Shown one piece after another: positions 1 through 6,673 of a stretch of 10,312 nucleotides of DNA. Within the stretch, counting starts at the first letter, position 1. Each line of letters begins with the position of its first letter. The DNA is taken from NCBI GenBank assembly GCA_003445095.1, contig DLVS01000717.1:1-10312 (forward strand). Reading direction: 5' to 3'. The DNA comes from Verrucomicrobiales bacterium. GTDB lineage: Bacteria; Verrucomicrobiota; Verrucomicrobiia; Limisphaerales; UBA9464. Position numbers and translations under genes: made by a program. The notes below the pieces were generated by a model. That model was given only the letters and a program-made list of their open reading frames with translations, was not told the origin of the DNA and made no database searches.

Positions 1-321
1 GGCGAACGCACGTTTCTGTTGTCAGCACTGCCACCCTTCGTGCGCGCGGGGAATCCCAAGCAATTCGTCGTCGGGCTGGTCGATGAACTGAAAGCCGCGG
101 GCACCGGCGTCAATACGCTGCGCCTTGGCGAAGACGTGGTGGCGAAAACGGTCTGTCGCCACGCGGTGAAAGCCAACGACTCCTTGGCGGGCCGAGAATT
201 GGAGCGCTTAGTGGACGACTTGCGGCGTTGCCACATGCCTTACACGTGTCCCCACGGCCGCCCCACTTTGATTGAAATGAGCTGGCGTGAGCTCGAGAAA
301 AAGTTTGGCCGCTCGACTTGA
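1..321 (+). CDS. mutL: DNA mismatch repair protein MutL, C-terminal part (5' end outside window)
   Basis: This is the last 106 codons of MutL, open at the left edge and ending in TGA. It corresponds to the C-terminal dimerisation/endonuclease domain. The segment VCRHAVKAND (C52 counting from the window edge) and the motif CPHGRPT (C83, H85) match the conserved cysteine and C-P-H-G-R-P motifs that help bind the regulatory metal in nicking-competent MutL proteins such as that of Bacillus subtilis. The end, SWRELEKKFGR, is the usual family C-terminus. MutL couples MutS mismatch recognition to strand incision. The conserved cysteines and histidine suggest a MutL with its own nicking activity rather than one relying on MutH. 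The DQHAxxE catalytic motif would lie upstream of the window, so this cannot be confirmed here. The next gene, an AraC-type regulator, starts 150 bases downstream and looks unrelated. Confidence 0.93.
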   Translation, partial: GERTFLLSALPPFVRAGNPKQFVVGLVDELKAAGTGVNTLRLGEDVVAKTVCRHAVKANDSLAGRELERLVDDLRRCHMPYTCPHGRPTLIEMSWRELEKKFGRST

Positions 322-323
322 TC

Positions 324-353
324 AGCCCGCGGAATGACCCGGCCGGTCGGGCT
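324..353 (+). terminator. Possible hairpin terminator after mutL
   Basis: AGCCC (324-328) can pair with GGGCT (349-353), and GACC (336-339) with GGTC (345-348), giving an interrupted GC-rich hairpin just after the mutL stop. No T-run follows directly. A T6 tract occurs later, at 391-396, preceded by a short A5 tract. The position fits a transcription end, but the weak stem and missing U-tract leave this uncertain. Confidence 0.3.
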
Positions 354-407
354 CACCTGTCGGTAACCAAAACCCGATCCCTAAAAAGTCTTTTTTGACC
401 GCTGCCT

Positions 408-436
408 ATCGGTGTTCATTCGTGTCGACCCGTGGT
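408..436 (-). repeat. 29-nt dispersed repeat, copy 1
   Basis: Read on the minus strand, this 29-nt stretch begins ACCAC and ends GAACACCGAT. It aligns without gaps to the plus-strand stretch at 7485-7513 (ACCAC...GAACACAGAT), with 22 of 29 bases identical by hand count. Both copies are intergenic and lie in opposite orientations. Similar ACCACAGATGGACACAGATGAACACAGAT-like strings are, from memory, common in Verrucomicrobiota and related genomes; that was not checked here. This copy lies 35 bases before the AraC-type regulator. Confidence 0.5.
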
Positions 437-471
437 AAAACTAGGTTGCTACGAGTCAGTAGAGAGTCGGT

Positions 472-1344
472 ATGTTGAACCTTTACGAAGCCGTCCGCAC
501 GAATCCGAGCTACAGCAAGCTCGTCATTGGCGACTTTCTTTTCGCCGAATACACGTGCGGCGTCACCGCGCCAAAACTCCAGAATTGGACCGAAACAGAT
601 TACCTCGTCCACATCGTCACAGGCAAAAAGACCTGGCATACCGTGGATGGCGTTTGGCTAGCGAACCCGGGCGACACGTTGTTTTTCAAGAAGGGCGCCA
701 CCATCGTCGAGCAACACCTGGAGGGGGACGTCTGTTTGCTCATGTTGTTCGTGCCGGATGCGCTCCTGCGGCACGCCGTTCGCGAAGTCATCAGTGCGAT
801 AAAGCTTCCCGCCAACGACCGCGCTCCGATCAAGACGGCTCTGCGTGTGGAGAATGATCTGGCCTTGGCGGCGCTTTTCCAGTCCATGCGCACCTACCTT
901 TCGGGGAAGCAAAAGCCGCCCGAACCGTTGGTCCGTCTTAAATTGAAGGAACTGGTTATCAGCGTTCTTACCAGCGGAACCAACGCGGAACTGGCGGCGT
1001 ACTTTCGCGACATCGGCGCCCACGATTCGCCGTCGGTCGCGGAAATCATGGAAGCGAATTTCCGGTTCAACCTGTCATTGGAGGAATACGCGAAGTTGTG
1101 CCATCGCAGTCTGTCGTCCTTCAAACGCGTGTTCCAAGAGCACTTCCAGGAGTCGCCTGGGAAGTGGCTGCTACGTCGGCGCCTCGATTATGCCGCAACC
1201 TTGTTGCGTAACTCGCCGGCAAATGTGACCGAGATTGTTTTCGAAAGCGGCTTTGAGGACGTTTCGCATTTCAGCCGTGTGTTCAAAAGACGCTTTGGGG
1301 CTTCACCTATGGCGTATCGGCAAGAAGCGCCTCGGAGCGCCTGA
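472..1344 (+). CDS. AraC/XylS-family transcriptional regulator, ExsA-like layout
   Basis: A 290-residue cytoplasmic DNA-binding regulator. Residues about 1-145 form a cupin-like sensing domain, with an ETDYLVHIVTGKKTW strand and the turn ANPGDTLFFKKGA. A helical linker follows (about 152-195, including RLKLKELVISVL). The C-terminal AraC domain has two helix-turn-helix motifs, at about 200-224 (LSLEEYAKLCHRSLSSFKRVF) and about 250-276, ending in the family signature FSRVFKRRFGASPMAYR. The N-terminal half and linker resemble the ExsA/YtfH-type effector domain more than the sugar-binding AraC arm; this is judged by eye. The ligand is unknown. The ATG at 472 gives a normal family length and has only a weak purine-rich GTAGAGAG upstream. 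The methyltransferase starting 91 bases downstream on the same strand is a plausible target or partner, but no binding site was identified. Confidence 0.9.
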   Translation: MLNLYEAVRTNPSYSKLVIGDFLFAEYTCGVTAPKLQNWTETDYLVHIVTGKKTWHTVDGVWLANPGDTLFFKKGATIVEQHLEGDVCLLMLFVPDALLRHAVREVISAIKLPANDRAPIKTALRVENDLALAALFQSMRTYLSGKQKPPEPLVRLKLKELVISVLTSGTNAELAAYFRDIGAHDSPSVAEIMEANFRFNLSLEEYAKLCHRSLSSFKRVFQEHFQESPGKWLLRRRLDYAATLLRNSPANVTEIVFESGFEDVSHFSRVFKRRFGASPMAYRQEAPRSA

Positions 1345-1435
1345 GCTGCAGAGTCAAAAGATTGAACCGCCCAGCAAAGCAGGCTCCGGCGCGTTCCGCC
1401 ATCTTGCGTCCGGTCAGTAGAACCAAAAAACGATT

Positions 1436-2305
1436 ATGAAAACACTATCCACCGAGCGAACCGGCACGAATTCCTATCTCAATTCCCCCACGATTCCGAA
1501 CCTTGAAGCGATCAAAGCCAAACAAAAGGCGACGTGGGAAGCCGGAGACTTCGGACAAGTCGCGCGCCGGATCGAGAATTTCGCGGAAGAGTTCATGGCA
1601 CAGCAACCGTTGCGTCGGGGCTTGCGGGTCCTCGACGTGGCTTGCGGCACAGGAAATCTCGCGGTCATTGCGGCGAATCACGAATGTATCGTCAGTGGCA
1701 TCGACATCGCGGCCAACTTGCTGGCCCAGGCACGCGCTCGGGCCGCGGAGGCGGACTTGGACATTGATTTTCGAGAGGGCGACGCCGAAGCGCTCCCGTT
1801 CGCGCAGGACAGTTTTGATCTCACGGTGAGCATGTTCGGCGTGATGTTCACGCCGCAACCGGCCGTGGCGGCGGCAGAACTGTGGCGAGTGACGAAGCCG
1901 GGAGGCCAGATCGCGTTGGCGAATTGGACCCCCGAAGGATTCATCGGAAAGATGTTTGGCGTGTTCAAAGCGCACTTGCCACCACCGCCGCTGGGCGTTC
2001 CGTCCCCGATGGAATGGGGCAAGGAGCCGACCGTTCAACAGCGGCTCCAGGATGGCTTCACAGAGGTGCGGTTGACCCGTCGGTTGGCTTGCATGCGCTT
2101 TCCGTTCCCGCCGGCTGAGACCGTCGAGTTTTTCCGCACGTACTACGGTCCAACCCTGCGAGCCTTCGAATCGCTTTCCGAGTCGGGACAGGCGGCCTTA
2201 TTGCGAGATCTGGTCGAGCTCCAAACACAGCACAATACCTCGAAAACCTCCGACGCCACCGAAGTCGCGGCCGAATATCTGGAAGTGGTCGCCACGAAGC
2301 GGTGA
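1436..2305 (+). CDS. Class I SAM-dependent methyltransferase (UbiE/Methyltransf_11 type), substrate unknown
   Basis: A 289-residue soluble Rossmann-fold methyltransferase. Motif I is VLDVACGTGN (residues 65-74), with the ribose-binding acidic residue at D90 in SGID. GDAEALPF (115-122) gives the adenine-side motif, FDLTVSMFGVMF (127-138) is motif IV, and RVTKPGGQIALANW (151-164) is the post-motif strand. Residues about 165-289, with a PPPPLGVPSP loop and a helical tail, are likely the substrate-recognition part and are not diagnostic. These proteins methylate small molecules such as quinone precursors, phospholipids or polyketides; the substrate here cannot be read from sequence. The ATG at 1436 is the only sensible start and has an A-rich leader without a Shine-Dalgarno. 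It follows the AraC-type gene with a 91-base gap, so shared expression or direct regulation is plausible but unproven. Confidence 0.88.
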   Translation: MKTLSTERTGTNSYLNSPTIPNLEAIKAKQKATWEAGDFGQVARRIENFAEEFMAQQPLRRGLRVLDVACGTGNLAVIAANHECIVSGIDIAANLLAQARARAAEADLDIDFREGDAEALPFAQDSFDLTVSMFGVMFTPQPAVAAAELWRVTKPGGQIALANWTPEGFIGKMFGVFKAHLPPPPLGVPSPMEWGKEPTVQQRLQDGFTEVRLTRRLACMRFPFPPAETVEFFRTYYGPTLRAFESLSESGQAALLRDLVELQTQHNTSKTSDATEVAAEYLEVVATKR

Positions 2306-2350
2306 ACTGAATACATCGAGAACCGAGGGCGGAGAAGGACGATTGTTCGA

Positions 2351-2367
2351 AGGGAGTAACCCTCCCT
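2351..2367 (+). terminator. Short hairpin between methyltransferase and rsm22-like gene
   Basis: AGGGAG (2351-2356) pairs perfectly with CTCCCT (2362-2367) across a TAACC loop, and CG pairs can extend the stem past a bulged A. No T-run follows. It sits 45 bases after the methyltransferase stop in a 122-base gap, so it could be a weak terminator or a pause/processing hairpin. The rest of the gap shows nothing recognisable. Confidence 0.25.
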
Positions 2368-2427
2368 CGTACCTTCATTTCTCATGGTCATGTTGATCGC
2401 TCTCGTTCCTTATCCGGCGGGACACGA

Positions 2428-3459
2428 ATGAATGCGGTCGATTGGCAAGCCTTAGAAAGGATGCGAGCGGTCTTTCTGGAGGGCACGCCGGTCCGAGGCT
2501 CGTATTGGCGATCAGAGTCGGACCTGGCGAACTACGACGCGACTTTGGGCGAACGCATCGGGTGGAAGTGGGACGCCGCTCTGACTGAAGTGGCTCGGCT
2601 TGGTTGGAAACCACCACCCGGATCGCTCTTGGATTTTGGCTGCGGCAGTGGCGTTGCGGGCCGCCGAGTGATGTCCGCGTTTGGGACTTCGAGTTTCACC
2701 GAACTGCGGCTGCACGATAAGTCACCCTTGGCGGAAGTATTCGCGACGGAACGAGCACGAAGCGATTTCCCTGGCCTGCCGGTTCGGACCATCGCCGCGA
2801 CTGAGCTCGCCGAGGCCGTTGAGGGTGCGACCCTGGTCGTGAGTCACGTGCTCAGTGAAATGACCGAGGCCGCGCGTGCCCGACTATTGAGCCTCGCGGA
2901 ACGAGCGGCGGCGATATTGTGGGTTGAACCCGGCACGCACGCCGACAGTCATGCGCTCATTTCGATGCGAGAAGCGTTGCGAGGCCAATTCGGCTTGATC
3001 GCTCCGTGTACGCACGGTGAGCGCTGCGGCCTGCTGGCTCCGGGAAACGAGCGACACTGGTGTCATTTTTTTGGTCGGCCGCCTTGGGAAATTTTCACGG
3101 ATCCTGACTGGGCGGAATTTGCGGCCAGGATGGGAGTTGATTTGCGGAGCCTGCCGTTCAGTTATCTGGTCTTGGAGCGCCAGCCCATTCGTTCGTCATA
3201 TTCTTGTCTCCCATCGCGTTGCTGCCGCGTCATCGGAGAACCGCGCTTCTACAAAGGATATGCGCGGCTCTTCAGTTGCGCCGCTGACGGTGTGGCGGAA
3301 CTAACTTGGCCGAAACGCGAGGCAGGTGATTTGTTCAAAGCAGTGAAGGACGGCTCCGCGGGTTCACTTTTTCGTTTTGAACACACCGGCGACAGGATCA
3401 AGGGCGCTGAACGCGCCGTCCCGGAAGAATCTCAGAGGGGCGACGCGAGTGCGCCATAA
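2428..3459 (+). CDS. Rsm22/METTL17-like ribosomal small-subunit methyltransferase-fold protein with Fe-S cysteines
   Basis: A 343-residue protein of the Rsm22 family, whose mitochondrial members (Rsm22, METTL17) are needed for small-subunit assembly and carry a [4Fe-4S] cluster. Visible motifs are a SAM-fold glycine loop LLDFGCGSG (67-75), VVSHVLSEM (137-145), LWVEPGT (164-170), APCTHGERCGLL (192-203), HWCHFFGRP (210-218), LPFSYLVLER (242-251) and a C-terminal small beta domain, EPRFYKGYARLFSC (271-284). C194, C200, C212 and C284 match the four cluster-binding cysteines known from METTL17. An RNA-binding and assembly role on the 30S subunit is inferred from family. The methyltransferase fold is clear, but activity has been doubted for the family. 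The ATG at 2428 follows a partial GGCGGG. The last ~20 residues are polar and poorly conserved. hemW starts 73 bases downstream, so the two may be co-transcribed. Confidence 0.85.
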   Translation: MNAVDWQALERMRAVFLEGTPVRGSYWRSESDLANYDATLGERIGWKWDAALTEVARLGWKPPPGSLLDFGCGSGVAGRRVMSAFGTSSFTELRLHDKSPLAEVFATERARSDFPGLPVRTIAATELAEAVEGATLVVSHVLSEMTEAARARLLSLAERAAAILWVEPGTHADSHALISMREALRGQFGLIAPCTHGERCGLLAPGNERHWCHFFGRPPWEIFTDPDWAEFAARMGVDLRSLPFSYLVLERQPIRSSYSCLPSRCCRVIGEPRFYKGYARLFSCAADGVAELTWPKREAGDLFKAVKDGSAGSLFRFEHTGDRIKGAERAVPEESQRGDASAP

Positions 3460-3532
3460 GCGCGAAGTACGCGCCCGGAATTCGCGGTCCATCTTTTGCG
3501 ACATCGCCGATCCTTCCCCATACTCGATAGCC

Positions 3533-4780
3533 ATGCTCGAGACGCCAGTCCGCAGCCTTTATGTCCATGTGCCGTTCTGCGCGCACAAGTGCGAGTACTG
3601 TGCGTTTTATTCGGCACAGCCGGGCGGAGATCAGGTCAATCGCTATGTGGCAGCGCTGATTCGAGAGTTGAACTTGGTCGCCCCCAATTGCCGCCCGGAA
3701 ACTATCTTTTTCGGCGGCGGCACGCCCTCGTTGCTAACCCTGGCCCAATGGGAATCCATCCTGAACTCGATGCGTCAGCTTGGACTCACGGACGCCGCCG
3801 AATGGACTGTCGAATGCAATCCGGCCACCGTTTCAATCGACAAAGCGCGACTGCTTCGGGCGGCGGGGGTGAACCGAATTTCGATGGGCGTACAATCATT
3901 CGATGAGCAACTGCTCGATCGCTTAGGCCGCATTCACAGCCGCGATCAGGTCTATCGCAGTTACGACACTCTTCGCGCAGCTGGCTTCGATAACATCAAC
4001 ATTGACCTGATGTTCGCCATTCCGGGGCAGACTTTGGAAGTGTGGCAGTCGACCATCGGTGAAGCCCTAAGTCTGAAAACAGAACACCTCAGTTGCTACG
4101 AGGTGATTTATGAAGAGGACACTCCTCTCTACGAGCAACTGCAGGCAGGTCAATTCGACATGAACGAAGATTTGGCCTGCGACATGTACGATCGACTGGT
4201 GGATACCCTCGCGGAAAACGGTTACCACCAGTACGAGATCGCGAACTTCGCCCGCGACCAACGAGTTGACGGGACGTCGCTCCCCTCTCCCCTCTCCCAT
4301 CTTCCTTCTCATCTTCCCCATTTCTCCTGTCGTCACAACATCGGCTATTGGCGCGGCCGCGACAGTTTCGGGCTCGGCCCCAGCGCCAGCGAATACGTGG
4401 GTGGAGTCCGCTCGCGAAACTGGGCGAATACCACCCTCTATTGCGAACAACTCGAGCGGGGCCGTCGGGCGAAGGAATTTGCCGAGGCCCTGTCACCATT
4501 GGCGCGGGCTGGCGAACTCGCGGCCTTCGGACTTCGCATGAATTCCGGCTGGGGGCTTATTGAGTTCACCGAGCGGACGGGCTTTGCCTTGCAAGCGGAG
4601 TGGCGCAGCGAGATGAATCAGTTAATTGCCCGAGGCTGGGCGGAAGAATCGGACGAGCGATTTCGCCTCACGCGAGCCGGCCTGCGGTTTGCCGATACGG
4701 CGGCCGAAATGATGCTTCGACCTGAGCAGACCTCGGTGGGGCGATTGGAGTATCTGGACGGCGCATCGTTGGGGACCTGA
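3533..4780 (+). CDS. hemW: Radical SAM heme chaperone HemW (HemN-like)
   Basis: A 415-residue protein counted from the ATG at 3533. CAHKCEYC (C16, C20, C23) is the radical-SAM CX3CX2C cluster site. FFGGGTPSLL (59-68) follows, and ECNPATV (94-100), GVNRISMGVQSF (112-123) and NINIDLMFAIPGQT (154-167) are typical HemW/HemN strands. HNIGYW (268-273) matches the HNxxYW heme-binding motif of HemW, and the tail is a HemN_C domain. The fourth cysteine of true coproporphyrinogen oxidase HemN (CxC) is absent, so HemW is favoured. It would bind heme and deliver it to target proteins. The reading frame is open back to 3377, but those 52 extra codons overlap the upstream gene and look non-conserved, so 3533 is chosen despite lacking a Shine-Dalgarno. 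Residues about 243-264 are an insertion coded by a pyrimidine-rich tract. The family is usually about 380 residues. Confidence 0.92.
   Translation: MLETPVRSLYVHVPFCAHKCEYCAFYSAQPGGDQVNRYVAALIRELNLVAPNCRPETIFFGGGTPSLLTLAQWESILNSMRQLGLTDAAEWTVECNPATVSIDKARLLRAAGVNRISMGVQSFDEQLLDRLGRIHSRDQVYRSYDTLRAAGFDNINIDLMFAIPGQTLEVWQSTIGEALSLKTEHLSCYEVIYEEDTPLYEQLQAGQFDMNEDLACDMYDRLVDTLAENGYHQYEIANFARDQRVDGTSLPSPLSHLPSHLPHFSCRHNIGYWRGRDSFGLGPSASEYVGGVRSRNWANTTLYCEQLERGRRAKEFAEALSPLARAGELAAFGLRMNSGWGLIEFTERTGFALQAEWRSEMNQLIARGWAEESDERFRLTRAGLRFADTAAEMMLRPEQTSVGRLEYLDGASLGT
4280..4328 (+). repeat. 49-nt polypyrimidine low-complexity tract inside hemW
   Basis: Of these 49 bases only three are purines (A at 4299, 4311 and 4320). 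The tract is built from TCCCC, CTCTCC, CATCTTCC and CCCATTTCTCC-like units. It is read in frame within hemW as a Ser/Pro/Leu/His-rich segment (LPSPLSHLPSHLPHF), immediately before the SCRHNIGYW motif. In most HemW proteins the NFAR segment is followed almost directly by CRHN, so this looks like an insertion that kept the reading frame. Such a strand-asymmetric tract can expand by slippage and could form a triplex. Confidence 0.7.
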
Positions 4781-4862
4781 AGGATCGTGGGTTGGGGTGC
4801 CATGAGTTCGCAGGAAACGTCATTTTTGGCTGAGACCATTGGCCCTCTGCTCGTGAACCGGA

Positions 4863-5002
4863 CTTTGGAGTGCGCCGGCAAGCGTCAGCGCGACGGCGCT
4901 TTAGCAGCCGGACGCGCGTCGAATCCAGTGATGTTCAGCCGTGATCCGGCGCATCGAGGCGAGAAAGCGGCGTGGCGCTTCGCTTCCCGCCGCAGTCCAA
5001 AA
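4863..5002. repeat. Imperfect palindromic element A (MITE/REP-like), about 140 bp
   Basis: The left arm (4863-4902) starts CTTTGGAGTGCG and ends CGACGGCGCTTT. The reverse complement of the right arm (4964-5002) starts CTTTTGGACTGCGG and ends CACGCCGCTTT. The arms align over about 40 bases at roughly 80% identity with one small indel each way. The roughly 60-base centre is not obviously palindromic. The same outline, with TGGAGTGCG outer ends and CGCTTT inner ends, occurs in the element at 7583-7718. No target-site duplication was recognised and no open reading frame is inside, so any mobilising enzyme would act in trans. Confidence 0.7.
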
Positions 5003-5010
5003 GCCCCTGC

Positions 5011-5069
5011 CCGGTTCATGGCCGCAAAGCGGATCGGGGCATCGAAAATCGCGGATTTCCATGAACCGG
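5011..5069. repeat. Hairpin-forming inverted repeat with 11-bp perfect arms
   Basis: CCGGTTCATGG (5011-5021) is an exact reverse complement of CCATGAACCGG (5059-5069). The 37-base interior begins with its own hairpin, CCGC AAA GCGG (5022-5032), so a branched structure is possible. It begins 8 bases after palindromic element A ends and is probably part of the same repeat cluster. There is no T-run on either side to support a terminator. Confidence 0.6.
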
Positions 5070-5074
5070 CTCTG

Positions 5075-5113
5075 CTGGAGCGGAGTTACCACTCGGTGGG
5101 AGCACCGCTCCAG
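5075..5113. repeat. Hairpin-forming inverted repeat with 9-bp perfect arms
   Basis: CTGGAGCGG (5075-5083) is an exact reverse complement of CCGCTCCAG (5105-5113), around a 21-base loop that contains a smaller CCAC TCG GTGG hairpin (5089-5099). It lies 6 bases after the preceding inverted repeat and 82 bases before the rlmI-type gene, so it would be in that gene's leader if transcription starts upstream. It could be a repeat remnant or a leader structure. Confidence 0.55.
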
Positions 5114-5194
5114 AACAACCAGTCGGGGTTAGTGGTTTGACTCGCGTCCAAGCTTTGGAGTTTTAGTTACCCCTGCGACAGAAGACAGAATCTC

Positions 5195-6409
5195 GTGACC
5201 TCTAATTGTGAACCGCGGCCGATCCGTGTCCGAATCTCACCGACGGCCGAATCGTTGGTGAGGCGCGGTCATCCCTGGGTCTATTCCGACTCCATTCGCG
5301 AACAAAGCCGAGCGGGTGCGGCTGGAGAATTGGCGGTCGTGTACGATCGACGCGACCGGTTTCTCGCGATTGGACTGTGGGATCCAGATTCGCCGCTTCG
5401 GCTCCGGGTCTTGCACTGCGGCCAACCCGTCAACCTGGACACGAATTGGTGGCGAAACCGATTGCTGACGGCCGTTCAGCGTCGGGTTGGGTTGTTTGAC
5501 GAACACACGACTGGCTTCCGTTGGATTTACGGTGAAAGCGACGGCTGGCCGGGTCTCGTGCTTGATCGTTACGGAGAAACCTTGGTCCTCAAGCTGTACG
5601 CCGCGGCCTGGCTGTCGCGACTCAAGGGGCTAGTGGACTTGATCGTGGAGGTCTTACAGCCGAAGCGAATCGTTCTTCGGGTCAGTCGAAATGTGCAGGA
5701 CGCAGCGCGAACGGCGGGATTCCTCGAGGGGCAGAATCTGTATGGTGACGACAGTGCCGAGCGGGTCGTCTTTCAAGAGTCCGGATTGGGGTTTGAAGCA
5801 GAAGTCGTCCGAGGCCAAAAGACCGGATTCTTCCTCGACCAACGCGAGAATCGTCGGCGCATTGAGAACGAGGCGGCGGGTAAGGACGTGTTGAATGTTT
5901 TCAGTTTCTCCGGTGGGTTCAGCCTCTATGCGGCCCGGGGTGGCGCCCGAAGCGTGACGGATCTCGATATCTCGGCGCATGCGTTGGCCCAGGCCCGGAG
6001 GAACTTCGCGCTGAACCAGGACCACCCTCGCATTCAGGCAAGCCGCTACGAACAGATCCAGGAAGACGCCTTCCGATGGTTGGCCGATTCGCCGGTCCGA
6101 CAGTTCGACATCGTCATCCTCGATCCTCCCTCCTTGGCGAAACGAGAGGTGGAGCGGAGCGAAGCGATTGAAGCTTACGAACGACTCGCCAGCCGAGGAT
6201 TGAGTCGAGTCCGCCCAGGGGGGCTCCTGCTCTCGGCCTCGTGCAGCGCGCATGTGACCACGGAAGAGTTCTTCGAGGCAGTTCGTCGAGCGGTCCAAGT
6301 GACGCGGCGATCATTCACCGAAATAGCGACTGCCGGCCACCCGCCCGATCATGCGGCAACCTTCGTCGAAGCCACCTATCTGAAGGCGATATATCTGAGA
6401 ATGAAGTAA
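5195..6409 (+). CDS. rlmI: RlmI-type 23S rRNA (cytosine-C5) methyltransferase
   Basis: A 404-residue class I SAM methyltransferase of the RlmI/YccW family, which in E. coli makes m5C at 23S rRNA position 1962. Residues about 9-80 form the N-terminal PUA RNA-binding domain ([12 protein letters not shown] at 23-34, [20 protein letters not shown] at 54-73). [20 protein letters not shown] (108-127) is the linker signature. [14 protein letters not shown] (207-220) and [20 protein letters not shown] (232-251) open the catalytic domain, followed by VTDLDIS (254-260) and DPPSLAK (310-316). SASCSAHV (347-354) supplies C350, the likely catalytic cysteine. The start is a GTG at 5195 with only a weak purine leader (AGAAGACAGA). 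The gene stands alone after a repeat-rich gap and is convergent with thiS, separated by 33 bases. The methylated base in this organism is inferred from family. Confidence 0.9.
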   Translation: MTSNCEPRPIRVRISPTAESLVRRGHPWVYSDSIREQSRAGAAGELAVVYDRRDRFLAIGLWDPDSPLRLRVLHCGQPVNLDTNWWRNRLLTAVQRRVGLFDEHTTGFRWIYGESDGWPGLVLDRYGETLVLKLYAAAWLSRLKGLVDLIVEVLQPKRIVLRVSRNVQDAARTAGFLEGQNLYGDDSAERVVFQESGLGFEAEVVRGQKTGFFLDQRENRRRIENEAAGKDVLNVFSFSGGFSLYAARGGARSVTDLDISAHALAQARRNFALNQDHPRIQASRYEQIQEDAFRWLADSPVRQFDIVILDPPSLAKREVERSEAIEAYERLASRGLSRVRPGGLLLSASCSAHVTTEEFFEAVRRAVQVTRRSFTEIATAGHPPDHAATFVEATYLKAIYLRMK

Positions 6410-6442
6410 TCGAGAGTCCGATTTCATCCTCGGCTCATTCGC

Positions 6443-6664
6443 TCATCCTCCAGCCACAATGCGAACGATCTCGAGACGGTCATCGGGTCGAAGTTCTCGA
6501 CGCGCGAACTCGGATGGCGCAACGGCGTCGCCGTTGTGTTCGACGACCACACTGCGAGGAAGCAGTTCTTGGCGGATGAGGAATTGCTCCAGCGTGCAGG
6601 GAAATTCCGCTGGCACGCGGCGCCCGTTGGCGATGACGGTCACGAGGTGAAGGTAGGAGGCCAC
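6443..6664 (-). CDS. thiS: Sulfur carrier protein ThiS
   Basis: A 73-residue ubiquitin-like protein ending in VRIVAGG, with the C-terminal Gly-Gly (72-73) that is adenylated and thiocarboxylated to donate sulfur for the thiamin thiazole ring. The core (VTVIANGRRVP at 8-18, VVVEHNGDAVAPSEFA at 39-54, LRPDDRLEIVRIVAGG at 58-73) fits ThiS better than MoaD. The chosen start is GTG at 6664, 9 bases after the comB stop. A second in-frame GTG at 6643 would start just before TVIANG and give a more usual 66-residue length. Neither start has a Shine-Dalgarno, so the start is uncertain. thiG and thiF are not adjacent: the next gene downstream is rlmI in the opposite direction, so the partner enzymes must be elsewhere. 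Probably co-transcribed with comB. Confidence 0.86.
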   Translation of the reverse strand: MASYLHLVTVIANGRRVPAEFPCTLEQFLIRQELLPRSVVVEHNGDAVAPSEFARRELRPDDRLEIVRIVAGG

Positions 6665-6673
6665 AGGGAGGCT

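Larger units (their letters stand above)
4781..5194. other. Repeat-rich intergenic region between hemW and rlmI
   Basis: 414 bases without a credible gene. In order they contain an imperfect palindromic element (4863-5002), an 11-bp inverted repeat hairpin (5011-5069), a 9-bp inverted repeat hairpin (5075-5113) and a short near-palindrome TCCAAGCTTTGGA (5147-5159) that resembles two element ends (CCAAAG and CTTTGG) placed back to back. A 117-codon open frame starting at a GTG crosses the region, but its product resembles nothing and it simply runs through both arms of the palindrome. Confidence 0.65.

Noticed and set aside
1445..2038. 197-codon minus-strand frame opposite the class I methyltransferase
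   Set aside because: Arg/His-rich shadow frame with no recognisable domain.
3377..3532. Upstream extension of hemW giving a 467-residue protein
   Set aside because: It overlaps the end of the rsm22-like gene, is rich in Arg and unlike any HemW N-terminus, while the ATG at 3533 places the radical-SAM motif at the usual distance.
3533..4780. Naming the radical-SAM protein oxygen-independent coproporphyrinogen III oxidase (HemN)
   Set aside because: It lacks the fourth CxC cysteine of HemN and has the HNxxYW motif of HemW.
4787..5140. 117-codon open frame between hemW and rlmI
   Set aside because: It begins at a GTG, runs through both arms of a palindromic element and two hairpins, and its product has no recognisable domain.
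5654..6298. 214-codon minus-strand frame opposite rlmI
   Set aside because: It is the shadow of a conserved methyltransferase in a GC-rich gene; no family features of its own.
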